Source of the DNA: Geomonas anaerohicana
GTDB lineage: Bacteria; Desulfobacterota; Desulfuromonadia; Geobacterales; Geobacteraceae
DNA length: 64,000 nucleotides
Direction: 5' to 3'
NCBI RefSeq assembly: GCF_016458305.1
Contig: NZ_JAEMHL010000008.1
Coordinates: 124,001-188,000 of the forward strand
This document shows positions 1 to 7,895 of this stretch, in pieces. The translations under genes and the position numbers were made by a program. The notes beneath the pieces are model-generated. The model saw only the letters and a program-made list of their open reading frames with translations, made no database searches and was not told the DNA's origin. Numbering within the stretch: the first letter of the stretch is position 1; the number at the start of each line of letters is the position of its first letter.

Positions 1-1
1 C

Positions 2-277
2 TACTTCTTCACCACCGGCATAATCGCCGAACAGTCACAGTCAACCCGCGTCACGAACTGGAACAAGTCCGCCACGTACCGGGGCGCCCATCTGATGGGG
101 GCGGCGTTCAACCTGAGGCTGCTGGACTCTGGGAGTGGCTGGGTCCACAACGGCGTCTACGCCAAGCGGCTCCTCTACGACACCATCGACTACCTGGACG
201 ACGGACTACTAAACGACACCGTGGTCATTACGGCTGCTGGGCAGGGGTTCTTCGCCTACGTCACCCCGCGGCGCTAG
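2..277 (+). CDS. Multiheme cytochrome c, C-terminal fragment (5' end outside window)
   Basis: The frame is open from the window edge and ends at TAG 275-277, leaving about 91 residues. No CXXCH lies in this part. Its end (LMGAAFNLRLL, then YAKRLLYDTIDYLDD) closely matches the C-terminus of the 20-heme cytochrome at 31179-35663 (LMGACFNINLL, then YTRRLIYDTIDFLDD), so the missing upstream part is probably a related large multiheme cytochrome. The identification rests on that internal match only. A strong terminator follows. Confidence 0.75.
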   Translation, partial: YFFTTGIIAEQSQSTRVTNWNKSATYRGAHLMGAAFNLRLLDSGSGWVHNGVYAKRLLYDTIDYLDDGLLNDTVVITAAGQGFFAYVTPRR

Positions 278-320
278 CCGGGGCCGGAACCGGTAACAAA
301 AAAGAGAAAGGGGTAAAAAA

Positions 321-366
321 CGCAAAGAAGGCTTCGAGGAATTCCCCCGAAGCCTTCTTTTTGCGA
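321..366 (+). terminator. Rho-independent terminator after the cytochrome fragment
   Basis: A long stem (left arm 321-336, right arm 349-366, core AAGAAGGCTTCG/CGAAGCCTTCTT) is followed by T residues. It lies 44 nt after the cytochrome stop codon. Confidence 0.85.
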
Positions 367-369
367 AAA

Positions 370-480
370 AAAGCAGTCACGCAAAGCACCCGAAGCAGGC
401 GCGAAGTACGCCAGGAAAGCCTTTCGGGTTTCCTTTGCGCTCTTCGCGGATACTTGGCGCTCTTTGCGTAACCGCTTTTA
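370..480. repeat. Dispersed intergenic imperfect inverted repeat (copy 1)
   Basis: The segment is rich in GCAAAG/CTTTGCG, CGCGAAG/CTTCGCG and GGATACTTGGCG words arranged as imperfect inverted arms. A second relative lies at 27038-27153, and both share the 16-mer ctttgcgtaaccgctt (462-477 and 27138-27153). It is non-coding and probably a REP-like element. Confidence 0.55.
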
Positions 481-490
481 AGATCTCTTT

Positions 491-850
491 TTAGCCTTTC
501 TTGTTCTCTTCCTTCAGGTCATCAACCTGCTTTCTCAAAAGCGCCACTTCCTGGGCGAGGTTGTGGTTGCTCTCGGAGAGCCTGGAAAGGGTGACGGAGT
601 GCCCGATGGCCACCAGCAGCAGGAACAAAACGCCGACCAGGAACAACAGGGAGGGAGGGTAATAGATACCGATGGCAAGGGCCGCGACCTCGAGGATGCG
701 GCGCGACACGGTGAGGAGGATGACGAAGACGGAGGTGCACAGCCAGAGCAGGGCGTACTTCTCACGCAGGCGACGCTCCCTGACCAGCCAGACCACGAAG
801 CAGAAGATGCCGACGCTGAGCCCCAGCGACGCAATTTTGGTTAAATCCAC
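491..850 (-). CDS. DUF2304 family small membrane protein
   Basis: A 119-residue protein with three hydrophobic segments (about residues 5-22, 36-52 and 62-82), a basic loop after the first, and a C-terminal coiled-coil-like tail rich in Leu/Glu/Lys. This is the DUF2304 architecture, usually encoded beside dolichol-phosphate-sugar type GT2 enzymes. The GTG start at 850 is 3 nt after the stop of the upstream GT2 gene (854-1555), so the two are surely cotranscribed. A role in membrane presentation of a lipid-linked sugar is inferred from context. The ribosome-binding site is weak, in keeping with translational coupling. Confidence 0.8.
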   Translation of the reverse strand: MDLTKIASLGLSVGIFCFVVWLVRERRLREKYALLWLCTSVFVILLTVSRRILEVAALAIGIYYPPSLLFLVGVLFLLLVAIGHSVTLSRLSESNHNLAQEVALLRKQVDDLKEENKKG

Positions 851-853
851 AGG

Positions 854-1555
854 TTATGATTCCCCGACGAGGTCCCTGCCGCGCATGGCGTCCACCACCA
901 TCGCCAGCGTGACCTTCAGCATGTAGTAGGCGGACTTTCTCCTGGTGATGGAAGAATGCCCGGAAAGCCTGCCCCGCATCAGCACCGGGACCTCCACCAC
1001 GCGCAGCCCGTTGCGTGCGGCGGTGATGATCGACTCGACCTCGGGGTAGTCGTCGGTGTAAAAACGCGAGAAAAGGCGGATGGTCGTCTTCCCGTAGCAG
1101 CGAAACCCTGACGTCGGATCGTGAATCGCCTTCCCTGCCAGGCAGCGGATCAGGCAGTGAAAGATGCGCGAACCGATGAAGCGGGTGATGCCCATCTTGT
1201 AGCCGCCGGGCAGAGTGCGCGAACCGATGACCAGGTCCGCCTCCCCCTTTTGCACCAGTTCGAGGATCTTGAAGACCTGGTCGCCTCGGTGCTGGCCGTC
1301 GCCGTCGAACTGGATGGCCATGTCATAGCCATGCTCGTAGGCATACCTGAGCCCCGTCTGTACGGTGCCGCCGATGCCGAGGTTGAAGGGATGGCTGACC
1401 ACTTCGGCGCCGAGGCTCTTGGCAATAGCGGCGGTATCGTCGGTCGAGCCGTCGTTCACCACTAGGATGTCACCGCGAAAAGACTTGAGATCCTCGATGA
1501 CTGCCGTGATATTACGGGCCTCGTTGTAGGCCGGTATTATTGCAAGAATCCTCAT
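854..1555 (-). CDS. Family 2 glycosyltransferase (polyprenyl-phosphate sugar synthase type)
   Basis: A 233-residue single GT-A domain. The N-terminus ILAIIPAYNEARNI is the GT2 nucleotide-binding strand, VVNDGSTDDT is the second conserved segment and QFDGDGQH is the metal-binding DXD region. IGSRTLPGG and DPTSGFRCY are typical of DPM1/DpgS-like enzymes. It lacks the C-terminal membrane helices of longer relatives, and the adjacent DUF2304 protein may supply the membrane part. The ATG at 1555 has GGTGGGG upstream. Expected reaction: transfer of a sugar from a nucleotide sugar to a polyprenyl phosphate. The sugar cannot be told from sequence. Confidence 0.85.
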   Translation of the reverse strand: MRILAIIPAYNEARNITAVIEDLKSFRGDILVVNDGSTDDTAAIAKSLGAEVVSHPFNLGIGGTVQTGLRYAYEHGYDMAIQFDGDGQHRGDQVFKILELVQKGEADLVIGSRTLPGGYKMGITRFIGSRIFHCLIRCLAGKAIHDPTSGFRCYGKTTIRLFSRFYTDDYPEVESIITAARNGLRVVEVPVLMRGRLSGHSSITRRKSAYYMLKVTLAMVVDAMRGRDLVGES

Positions 1556-1830
1556 ATCCCCACCTGTGCCAACGCCATATGGCGTGAAAAAAAGCCGAAA
1601 ACGGATCGTTTCTGAGTGAATACAAGATCCGCACCAACTTTATAGGCACAACACTGGAGATAACGCTTGCCAAGCGACCCGATACTAATATAAATATCGG
1701 GCCGGTAGCAATTAAAAAAAATACAGAGAGAGAACGGAGAGCCTCCGGCAGGGCGTTATGCTGTAGAACCTCGACGCTATGCCGTTCTCTTTTTCCCGCC
1801 GCTTGATACATTGAGTCTAACGGAGCAGTC
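1556..1830. other. Divergent intergenic region between two GT2 genes
   Basis: About 275 nt separate the divergent glycosyltransferase genes and must hold promoters for both. A TATAAA-like box occurs on the minus strand near 1640, but I found no well-spaced -35 partner. A minus-strand frame across it (1512-1856) overlaps both neighbours and was rejected as a gene. Confidence 0.4.
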
Positions 1831-2850
1831 GTGCGCGTATCCGTCATCATCGTCAACTGGAACGGCCTTGGTCATTTGCCGGAATGCCTGGACAGCCTGC
1901 AAGAGCAGACCTTCAGGGATTTCGAGATCATCGTCGTGGACAACGGCTCCAGCGACGGCTCCGTCCCCTACCTGAAGCAGCGTCCGGAGCTCAGGCTGGT
2001 CCCGCTCCAGGAAAACGTGGGGTTTGCCGCCGGCAACAACGCCGCCCTCCCCTTCGCGCAGGGGGAGTACCTGGTCACCCTGAACAACGACACCAAGGCG
2101 GAACCCGACTGGCTGGAAAAGCTGGTGGCGGTCGCCGACCGGCACCCGGAGGCGGGGATGGTGGGATGCCGGATCCTGAGCTATCAGGAACCGGAGCGGG
2201 TGGACTCGATGGGAATGGCGATCTGCAGCGACGGCATGTCCCGCGGCAACTTCCGGGGGAGATGCTTTGCCGAGCTTGCCGTCGAGGACGAAGCCGCCAT
2301 CCTGTTCCCTTCCGCCTGCGTCGCGCTGTACCGGCGCGCCATGGTCGACGAGATCGGTTTCTTCGACGGCGACTTCTTCGCCTACTGCGAGGACAGCGAC
2401 CTGGGGCTGCGGGGACGGCTGGCCGGGTGGCAGGCCGTCCTGGCCCGCGACGCCGTGGTGTACCACAAATACTCCATGACCGCAGGCTCGCTCTCCCCTT
2501 TGAAGCTCTACCTTGTCGAGCGCAACCATTTCTACGCGGTGCTGAAGAACTTCCCCCTGATGCTGCTCCTCGCACTCCCCCTGTGCACCCTGCTGCGCTA
2601 CCTGGTACAGGCCAGGGTGGTGCTGCACGGCAAAGGGACCGGAGGGGAGTTCATGACCAGCGGCAGCAGGAACGAGTGCGTTGTCGCCCTGATGCGGGGG
2701 ATACGGGACGCCCTGCTTGCCCTCCCCACCCTCGCCAGGAAACGCACCGAGGTTATGCGGCACAAAAAGCTTTCCACCCGGCAAACGCTGCAGCTGCTCA
2801 GGCGCCACCACCTCACCTTCCACGAACTGCTCGACGTGCAGGACGACTGA
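1831..2850 (+). CDS. Family 2 glycosyltransferase (rhamnosyltransferase-like)
   Basis: A 339-residue protein with a GT-A domain: VSVIIVNWNGLGHLPECLDSL at the N-terminus, IIVVDNGSSDGS, then FAAGNNAAL and LVTLNNDTKAEPDWL, where NND is the DXD equivalent. FFDGDFFAYCEDSDLGLRGR matches the ED acceptor region of WbbL-like rhamnosyltransferases. A C-terminal hydrophobic helix (about residues 242-262) probably attaches it to the membrane. The GTG start at 1831 has GGAG 7-10 nt upstream. It converges on the acyl-CoA synthetase gene. Specificity is unknown. Confidence 0.85.
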   Translation: MRVSVIIVNWNGLGHLPECLDSLQEQTFRDFEIIVVDNGSSDGSVPYLKQRPELRLVPLQENVGFAAGNNAALPFAQGEYLVTLNNDTKAEPDWLEKLVAVADRHPEAGMVGCRILSYQEPERVDSMGMAICSDGMSRGNFRGRCFAELAVEDEAAILFPSACVALYRRAMVDEIGFFDGDFFAYCEDSDLGLRGRLAGWQAVLARDAVVYHKYSMTAGSLSPLKLYLVERNHFYAVLKNFPLMLLLALPLCTLLRYLVQARVVLHGKGTGGEFMTSGSRNECVVALMRGIRDALLALPTLARKRTEVMRHKKLSTRQTLQLLRRHHLTFHELLDVQDD

Positions 2851-2891
2851 ATCCCCCTCCCTCGCTTCTCAGCCACCGGCCTTTGCTGCCG

Positions 2892-4511
2892 TCATTCCTC
2901 CTCCATCGTGGAGAGGTCGCCGGCATCGGTGCCGAGGTAGCGTGCCTTGAGAACCCGGCGCATGATCTTGCCGCTTTTGTTCTTGGGAATCCTGTCGACG
3001 ACGAAGATCTCCTGGGGTGTCGCTATGGTGGACGCCTTGTTGGAAACGTGCAGCCTTATCTTCAGTTCCAGTTGAGGGGAGTAGACGCAGTTGTCGTGCA
3101 ACGCGACGTAGGCCACCACCTTCTCGAACAGCAGATCGTCCGGCGCCCCGATGACACCCGACTCCGCGATTTCCGGGATTTCCAGCAGGGCGCTTTCCAC
3201 CTCGAAGGGGCTCACCAGGTGCCCCGCCGTATTGATCACGTCGTCGCTGCGCCCCATGAACCAGAAATAGCCGTCGGCATCGCGGTAGGCGGTGTCACCC
3301 GAATAGTAGTAGCCGCCGCGGAACTTCTGACGGTACACCTCGTCGTTGTTCAGGTAGGTGACGAACATCGACGGCCATCCGGGCTTGACGCAGAGGTTCC
3401 CCTGTTCGCCGTCCGGCACCGGCTGGCCGTCGTCGGCGATGATGGCCGCCTCGATGCCTGGGGAGGGTTTTCCCATGGAGCCGGGGCGCACCTCGATGCC
3501 GGGGCGGTTGGCGATCATGATGGCGCCGGTCTCGGTCTGGAACCAGGTGTCGTAGATGTCCCGGTCCAGGGTGCGGCGCGCCCAGTGGATCACCTCGGGA
3601 TTGAGCGGCTCACCGACGCTGAAGATATGCCTGAGGGTGGAGAGGTCGCACCGGGCAAAAAGTTCGGGCTCTTCCTTCAGGAGCATGCGCAGCGCGGTCG
3701 GCGCCGAGTACCACACCGTTATCTTTTCCCGTTCCAGGATGTTGAACCAGTGCTCGGCGTTGTAGCCGCCGCCGAAGTGCACCTGTGTCACCCCGATGCT
3801 CCAGGGACCGATGATGCCGTAGGAGGTCCCGGTGACCCACCCCTGGTCGGCGGTGCACCAGTAGATGTCGTCCTCGCTGAGTTGCAGCACCTCTCGCGCC
3901 GTCAGGTGCTGGGACAGGATGCTGCCGTGCACATGCTGCACCCCCTTGGGTTTTCCCGTCGACCCAGAGGTGTAGTGCAGCACCGAAGGGATGTCGTGCG
4001 CGGTAATCGGCGCGATAAAACGCTCCGACGCCTGCTCCATCAACCTGCGGTAGCTCAGGATGTCCTCGGACTGGTGCTCATCCATGTCCGCCACGATCAC
4101 GTAGCGCAGATGCGGCAGCTGGTCCCGGATGCGCCCGATCTTCTTGAGGAAGCTCTTCTTGGTAATCACCCCCCTGGCCTTCGAGTCCCCGAGCCGGTCC
4201 AGCAGGGCCTCCTCGCCGAAGTTGGAAAAGAGCGTCCCGGCGACGGCCTGCAACTTCAGCGTGCCGAGGAAGGCGAAGAACTGCTCAGGCATCTTGGGCA
4301 GGAAGGTGAAGAAGATGTCTCCGGGGTGGAACCCCAGGGCGGCAAGGACGTTGGCGAACCTGTTGCTCTGCTCATCGAGTTGGGCAAAGGTGTAATCGGT
4401 CTGTTCCATGTGCTGCGAGATCCAGCGCATGGCGACCTTCTCGCTCCTGCCGAGATCGCATTGGTGGCGGGTGCAGATGTGACCTATATTGTGCTGCCCA
4501 TCAACGATCAT
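2892..4511 (-). CDS. AMP-forming acyl/acetyl-CoA synthetase (AcsA-like)
   Basis: About 539 residues with the full ANL-superfamily motif set: TSGSTGKPKG (ATP/AMP P-loop), WFQTETGAIM (A5), YYSGDTAYRDADGYFWFMGR (A7/A8 hinge) and the catalytic lysine in PKNKSGKIMRR near the C-terminus. This predicts activation of a short-chain carboxylate to an adenylate and then a CoA thioester in the cytoplasm. I chose the ATG at 4511 (N-terminus MIVDGQHNIG) because AAGGAG lies just upstream; the in-frame ATG at 4553 has no such site. It resembles acetyl- or propionyl-CoA synthetases of the short AcsA type, but substrate is not proven. Confidence 0.88.
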   Translation of the reverse strand: MIVDGQHNIGHICTRHQCDLGRSEKVAMRWISQHMEQTDYTFAQLDEQSNRFANVLAALGFHPGDIFFTFLPKMPEQFFAFLGTLKLQAVAGTLFSNFGEEALLDRLGDSKARGVITKKSFLKKIGRIRDQLPHLRYVIVADMDEHQSEDILSYRRLMEQASERFIAPITAHDIPSVLHYTSGSTGKPKGVQHVHGSILSQHLTAREVLQLSEDDIYWCTADQGWVTGTSYGIIGPWSIGVTQVHFGGGYNAEHWFNILEREKITVWYSAPTALRMLLKEEPELFARCDLSTLRHIFSVGEPLNPEVIHWARRTLDRDIYDTWFQTETGAIMIANRPGIEVRPGSMGKPSPGIEAAIIADDGQPVPDGEQGNLCVKPGWPSMFVTYLNNDEVYRQKFRGGYYYSGDTAYRDADGYFWFMGRSDDVINTAGHLVSPFEVESALLEIPEIAESGVIGAPDDLLFEKVVAYVALHDNCVYSPQLELKIRLHVSNKASTIATPQEIFVVDRIPKNKSGKIMRRVLKARYLGTDAGDLSTMEEE

Positions 4512-4699
4512 GTTTCGGTGTCTCCTTGCCTGTGCGGTAAATTTGTTGCCCACGCTGACAGCGCCCCACCGTATTAGCAGATTGCAAATCCGATATCAAC
4601 AGGGACTAACGAAGCGAACGTGAAGGACTCCTCCGTCTGATAGCGGCTCCACCTAGCCATGGCTGCCGGAGCATCAGGTACAGGCGCTCTGAATCTGAG

Positions 4700-4729
4700 T
4701 TGACAGAGAGCATGCAAGGGGCGTATATT
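4700..4729 (+). promoter_or_regulatory. Sigma-70 type promoter for the polysaccharide locus
   Basis: TTGACA (4700-4705) and TATATT (4724-4729) are separated by 18 nt, 36 nt before the wzm-like start codon. The -35 box matches consensus exactly. Confidence 0.7.
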
Positions 4730-4764
4730 GCGCCAGCTATAGGCTGAAATTACAGAGGTTTACC

Positions 4765-5577
4765 ATGTCCAGCATAAAGATGTTCTTCGCCTTTTTAAAA
4801 GAGTTGCTTGGCAGTAGCCATATAATCCTGGAACTGACCAAAGCCGACTTCAAGAAAAAGTACCTCGGGTCATACCTTGGCATCCTCTGGGCCTTTGTCC
4901 ACCCGGCCGTGTACATCGTAGTGGTCTGGTTCGTATTCGAAGTAGGGTTCAGATCGCAGCCGCTTGCAAATTTTCCGTTTGTGCTGTGGATGTTGACAGC
5001 AATAATGCCCTGGTTCTTCTTCAGCGATTGCCTGCAAAGCGCCACTACCAGTATCATTGAAAACGGCTTCCTGTTGAAAAAGATGGTTTTCAGCATGGGA
5101 ATGCTGCCAATAATCAAAATACTGTCTGCACTTATAATCCATGCATTCTTTGTGCTGGTCATATTTATAATGTTCATGCTGTACGGTTTCCCTCCGAGCT
5201 TGTACAACTTGCAAGTTTTTTATTATCTCTTCTGCACCATTGCACTCCTGCTCGGCCTAACCTGGCTGACGTCATCATTGACTCTTTTCTTGAAAGATAC
5301 TCCACAAATCGTGACCATGATACTGCAGCTGGCTTTTTGGATGACGCCGATTTTCTGGTCCACCAAAAACCTTTCGAACCATACGCTCAACCTGATCAAG
5401 CTCAACCCCATTTACTACATCGTCGAGGGATACCGGGAAAGCTTCATCTACAAGACGTGGTTTTGGCAAAGCCACTACATGCTGACCCTATACTTTTGGT
5501 GCGTTACCGGATTCTTTTTCGTAATCGGTGGTCTTATCTTCAGAAGATTGAGACCGCATTTTGCTGACGTCATATGA
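4765..5577 (+). CDS. ABC-2 type polysaccharide exporter permease (Wzm-like)
   Basis: A 270-residue integral membrane protein with about six hydrophobic segments. The early motif LTKADFKKKYLGSYLGILWA is characteristic of O-antigen/teichoic acid exporter permeases, as is the late segment MTPIFWS followed by LNPIYYIVEGYRE. It exports a lipid-linked polysaccharide across the inner membrane with its ATPase partner. Its stop overlaps the start of the next gene (ATGA at 5574-5577), so both subunits are translationally coupled. Base composition here is visibly more AT-rich than in the flanking genes, as often seen in horizontally exchanged O-antigen loci. Confidence 0.93.
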   Translation: MSSIKMFFAFLKELLGSSHIILELTKADFKKKYLGSYLGILWAFVHPAVYIVVVWFVFEVGFRSQPLANFPFVLWMLTAIMPWFFFSDCLQSATTSIIENGFLLKKMVFSMGMLPIIKILSALIIHAFFVLVIFIMFMLYGFPPSLYNLQVFYYLFCTIALLLGLTWLTSSLTLFLKDTPQIVTMILQLAFWMTPIFWSTKNLSNHTLNLIKLNPIYYIVEGYRESFIYKTWFWQSHYMLTLYFWCVTGFFFVIGGLIFRRLRPHFADVI

Positions 5578-6917
5578 TCGGAACTCACATGAATAACGAT
5601 ACTGCTATTAGCGTAGACAACGTCTCCAAGATATACAAGCTATACCAGGACCCATTTGACCGTATAAAGGAGGCGGTCAATCCATTCGGCAAGAGCTATC
5701 ATAAAGATTTTTATGCACTCAACAACGTCAGCTTTGAGATAAAAAAAGGAGAGACCGTAGCAATAATCGGCAAGAACGGCTCGGGGAAGTCGACCCTCTT
5801 AAAGCTCATTACTGGAGTGCTGACGCCGAGCAGCGGGAAAATTGGGGTAAACGGAAAAATCTCTGCCTTGCTTGAGTTAGGTGCCGGGTTCAATCCGCAA
5901 CTGACCGGGATCGAAAACCTTTATTTCAACGGAACCCTGATGGGCTATAGCCGCGACCAGATGGATTCTTTGTTGGATGACATTCTTAGTTTTGCAGACA
6001 TAGGGGATTTTGTTTACCAGCCGGTGAAAACGTACTCCAGCGGCATGTTCGTGCGCCTTGCCTTCGCACTCCAGTCGAATATCAACCCCGATATTCTCAT
6101 TGTCGACGAAGCATTGTCTGTCGGCGACCTCTTCTTCCAGAAAAAGTGCTACAACAAGATTGGAGAGCTTATAGAAAAAGGGGTAACACTACTTTTCGTC
6201 TCTCATAGCGAAGAGATGATCCGAACTCTCACTTCGCGAGCGGTCCTGCTGCACCATGGCCGAATTCAAACTATCGGGGCCCCTGCTGAAACTATCATTG
6301 AATACAGGAAGCTTCTGCACGCTGATGAATCTGCCTATCTGGCGACTCAAGCAGGCAGGCACTACTCCTGTAACCCTAAGGCGCAGGCCGTCGAAAATGC
6401 CGAAGTCATGCCCGAAGCCCCCTCAGGAGGATCGTTCGGCAACCATCAGGCAGAGATTGTGTCGGTATCAGTTACCGACGAACGCGGCAATGCCTGCACA
6501 GCGCTCTACCCGGGCGATTTTTTCACCATTAAGATATGCTGCAGGCTCAACATGAATCTGACACATCTAAACGTCGCCTTCAGGATAAGGAACAAGGAGG
6601 GAATCAAAATAACCTCTTGGGGAACTCTGAATGACGACATAAAGAAGTGGAATGATGGAATCACCGGTGGCTTCTGGGAAACCTCGTTTAGTGAGGGGGA
6701 CACCGTTACCGTTTCTTTTTCCGGAAAGTGCACCTTGGGGCCCAATCTTTATGAAATCCAGGCAACCGTAACCGAAGAAGCAGACAAGTATTACACGGCA
6801 CAGCACGTGCTGCACTGGAAAGACGAGGCCGCGTTCTTCAAGGTGCTCCATAAGCCTCGCGAGTACGTTTTCGGCGGGATCTGTGACCTTCAGTTGGATT
6901 GTCGGGTAGGACAGTGA
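5574..6917 (+). CDS. ABC exporter ATPase with C-terminal glycan-binding domain (Wzt-like)
   Basis: 447 residues. The N-terminal ATPase has Walker A GKNGSGKST (about 66-74), a signature-like YSSGMFVRLAFAL, Walker B ILIVDEALSVGD and a switch histidine in FVSHS. After about residue 275 a separate beta-rich domain follows (IVSVSVTDERGNACTALYPGD onward), the position of the Wzt carbohydrate-binding domain. In E. coli O8/O9a this domain recognises the capped non-reducing end of the finished O-antigen. By analogy the exported glycan here is probably terminated by a specific modification. An alternative start is the ATG at 5589. Confidence 0.93.
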   Translation: MIGTHMNNDTAISVDNVSKIYKLYQDPFDRIKEAVNPFGKSYHKDFYALNNVSFEIKKGETVAIIGKNGSGKSTLLKLITGVLTPSSGKIGVNGKISALLELGAGFNPQLTGIENLYFNGTLMGYSRDQMDSLLDDILSFADIGDFVYQPVKTYSSGMFVRLAFALQSNINPDILIVDEALSVGDLFFQKKCYNKIGELIEKGVTLLFVSHSEEMIRTLTSRAVLLHHGRIQTIGAPAETIIEYRKLLHADESAYLATQAGRHYSCNPKAQAVENAEVMPEAPSGGSFGNHQAEIVSVSVTDERGNACTALYPGDFFTIKICCRLNMNLTHLNVAFRIRNKEGIKITSWGTLNDDIKKWNDGITGGFWETSFSEGDTVTVSFSGKCTLGPNLYEIQATVTEEADKYYTAQHVLHWKDEAAFFKVLHKPREYVFGGICDLQLDCRVGQ

Positions 6918-6919
6918 CC

Positions 6920-7894
6920 ATGACCAAAGTAGCGCTTTTCAACGACACCGGCAATTTCCCGCACGTTGGCTGCCTGGCCGTCTCCCAAGCTCACGACAAG
7001 ATGCTTAGAAAAGCGGGCGCAGAAATAACCCACCGCCACTTTGTCACCGAACTCAAGGACCTGTGGCGCGGCAGTGTCGAGGCCAGTGCCGATGCCGTGC
7101 GAACATCTGCAGTCAGCAGGGAGATGGAAGAGGTGGATGCCGTCATTGTGAACGGCGAAGGGACCATACACCATGGAGCAGGCCTTCACCTGCTGGCGCT
7201 CCTCAAGCATGCCCAACTGCTAAAAAAACGTACGTTCCTGGTGAACTGCGTCATCCAGGATTGCATCTTCTATCACGACGTCATGCGCGACTTGGACGAT
7301 CTGACCGTTCGCGACGCGCACTCCCTCTCGTACCTTGCCGATGCAGGGGTTCCAGGCAGGGTCGTGTTGGACTCAATCCTCGAAGCCGATTTCAAAGCAG
7401 AGCCTACCGTCGATTTTAAGAACAAAATCGTAATCACCGATTTCCACCACTCGATGATTGACGTGGGTGCGGCCCTTAAGAAACTGCAGGATGAGTTACA
7501 GGACGAGGCCGTATATTACCCCCTCGAAGACAAGCTGAGGTTTGATGACTGGCAACACTTTGTTGCAAACCTGAGGACGGCAAGACTTATCGTCACAGGA
7601 AGACACCATGGAGTATACCTGTCAGCATTGGCTAAGCGCCCCTTTGTCGCACTCCCGTCCAACACATGGAAGATAGAAGGAACCCTTTCGCTGTTTGGCG
7701 AGAGGATTAATGTACTTACAGACTATCGGGGCCTGGTTAAGGCCTGTGAAGATGCAGTGAGCAACCGCTCCCTCTATGACGATTTTTCGGATTTTTTGCA
7801 ACAACAAAGGCCTCTTACTACTTTTCGCGGAGTCCCCACCCACTCAGGCTCCTCTTTCGCACGATTCATCAAGAACATATTCCTGAGAGCGTAA
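6920..7894 (+). CDS. Polysaccharide pyruvyl transferase family protein
   Basis: About 324 residues. VIVNGEGTIHHGAGLHLL and the C-terminal TGRHHGVYLSALAKRPFVAL are the two hallmark motifs of the polysaccharide pyruvyl transferase family (CsaB/WcaK-like), whose members add ketal pyruvate to sugars; some relatives are glycosyltransferase-like with other activities. The ATG at 6920 is preferred because AGGA (6908-6911) is well placed; a GTG at 6914 and a TTG at 6899 in frame are less likely. It directly follows the wzt-like gene. It could supply the chain-end modification read by that ATPase, which is a guess from gene order. Confidence 0.8.
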   Translation: MTKVALFNDTGNFPHVGCLAVSQAHDKMLRKAGAEITHRHFVTELKDLWRGSVEASADAVRTSAVSREMEEVDAVIVNGEGTIHHGAGLHLLALLKHAQLLKKRTFLVNCVIQDCIFYHDVMRDLDDLTVRDAHSLSYLADAGVPGRVVLDSILEADFKAEPTVDFKNKIVITDFHHSMIDVGAALKKLQDELQDEAVYYPLEDKLRFDDWQHFVANLRTARLIVTGRHHGVYLSALAKRPFVALPSNTWKIEGTLSLFGERINVLTDYRGLVKACEDAVSNRSLYDDFSDFLQQQRPLTTFRGVPTHSGSSFARFIKNIFLRA

Positions 7895-7895
7895 A

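Noticed and set aside
1512-1856. Minus-strand frame of 114 codons between the two GT2 genes
   Set aside because: Overlaps both neighbours' starts, has no ribosome-binding site and no family features apart from a short hydrophobic part.
1884-4577. Open frame of about 897 codons spanning the GT2 gene and antisense to the acyl-CoA synthetase
   Set aside because: Arg/Pro/Gly/Ala-rich shadow translation across two unrelated genes.
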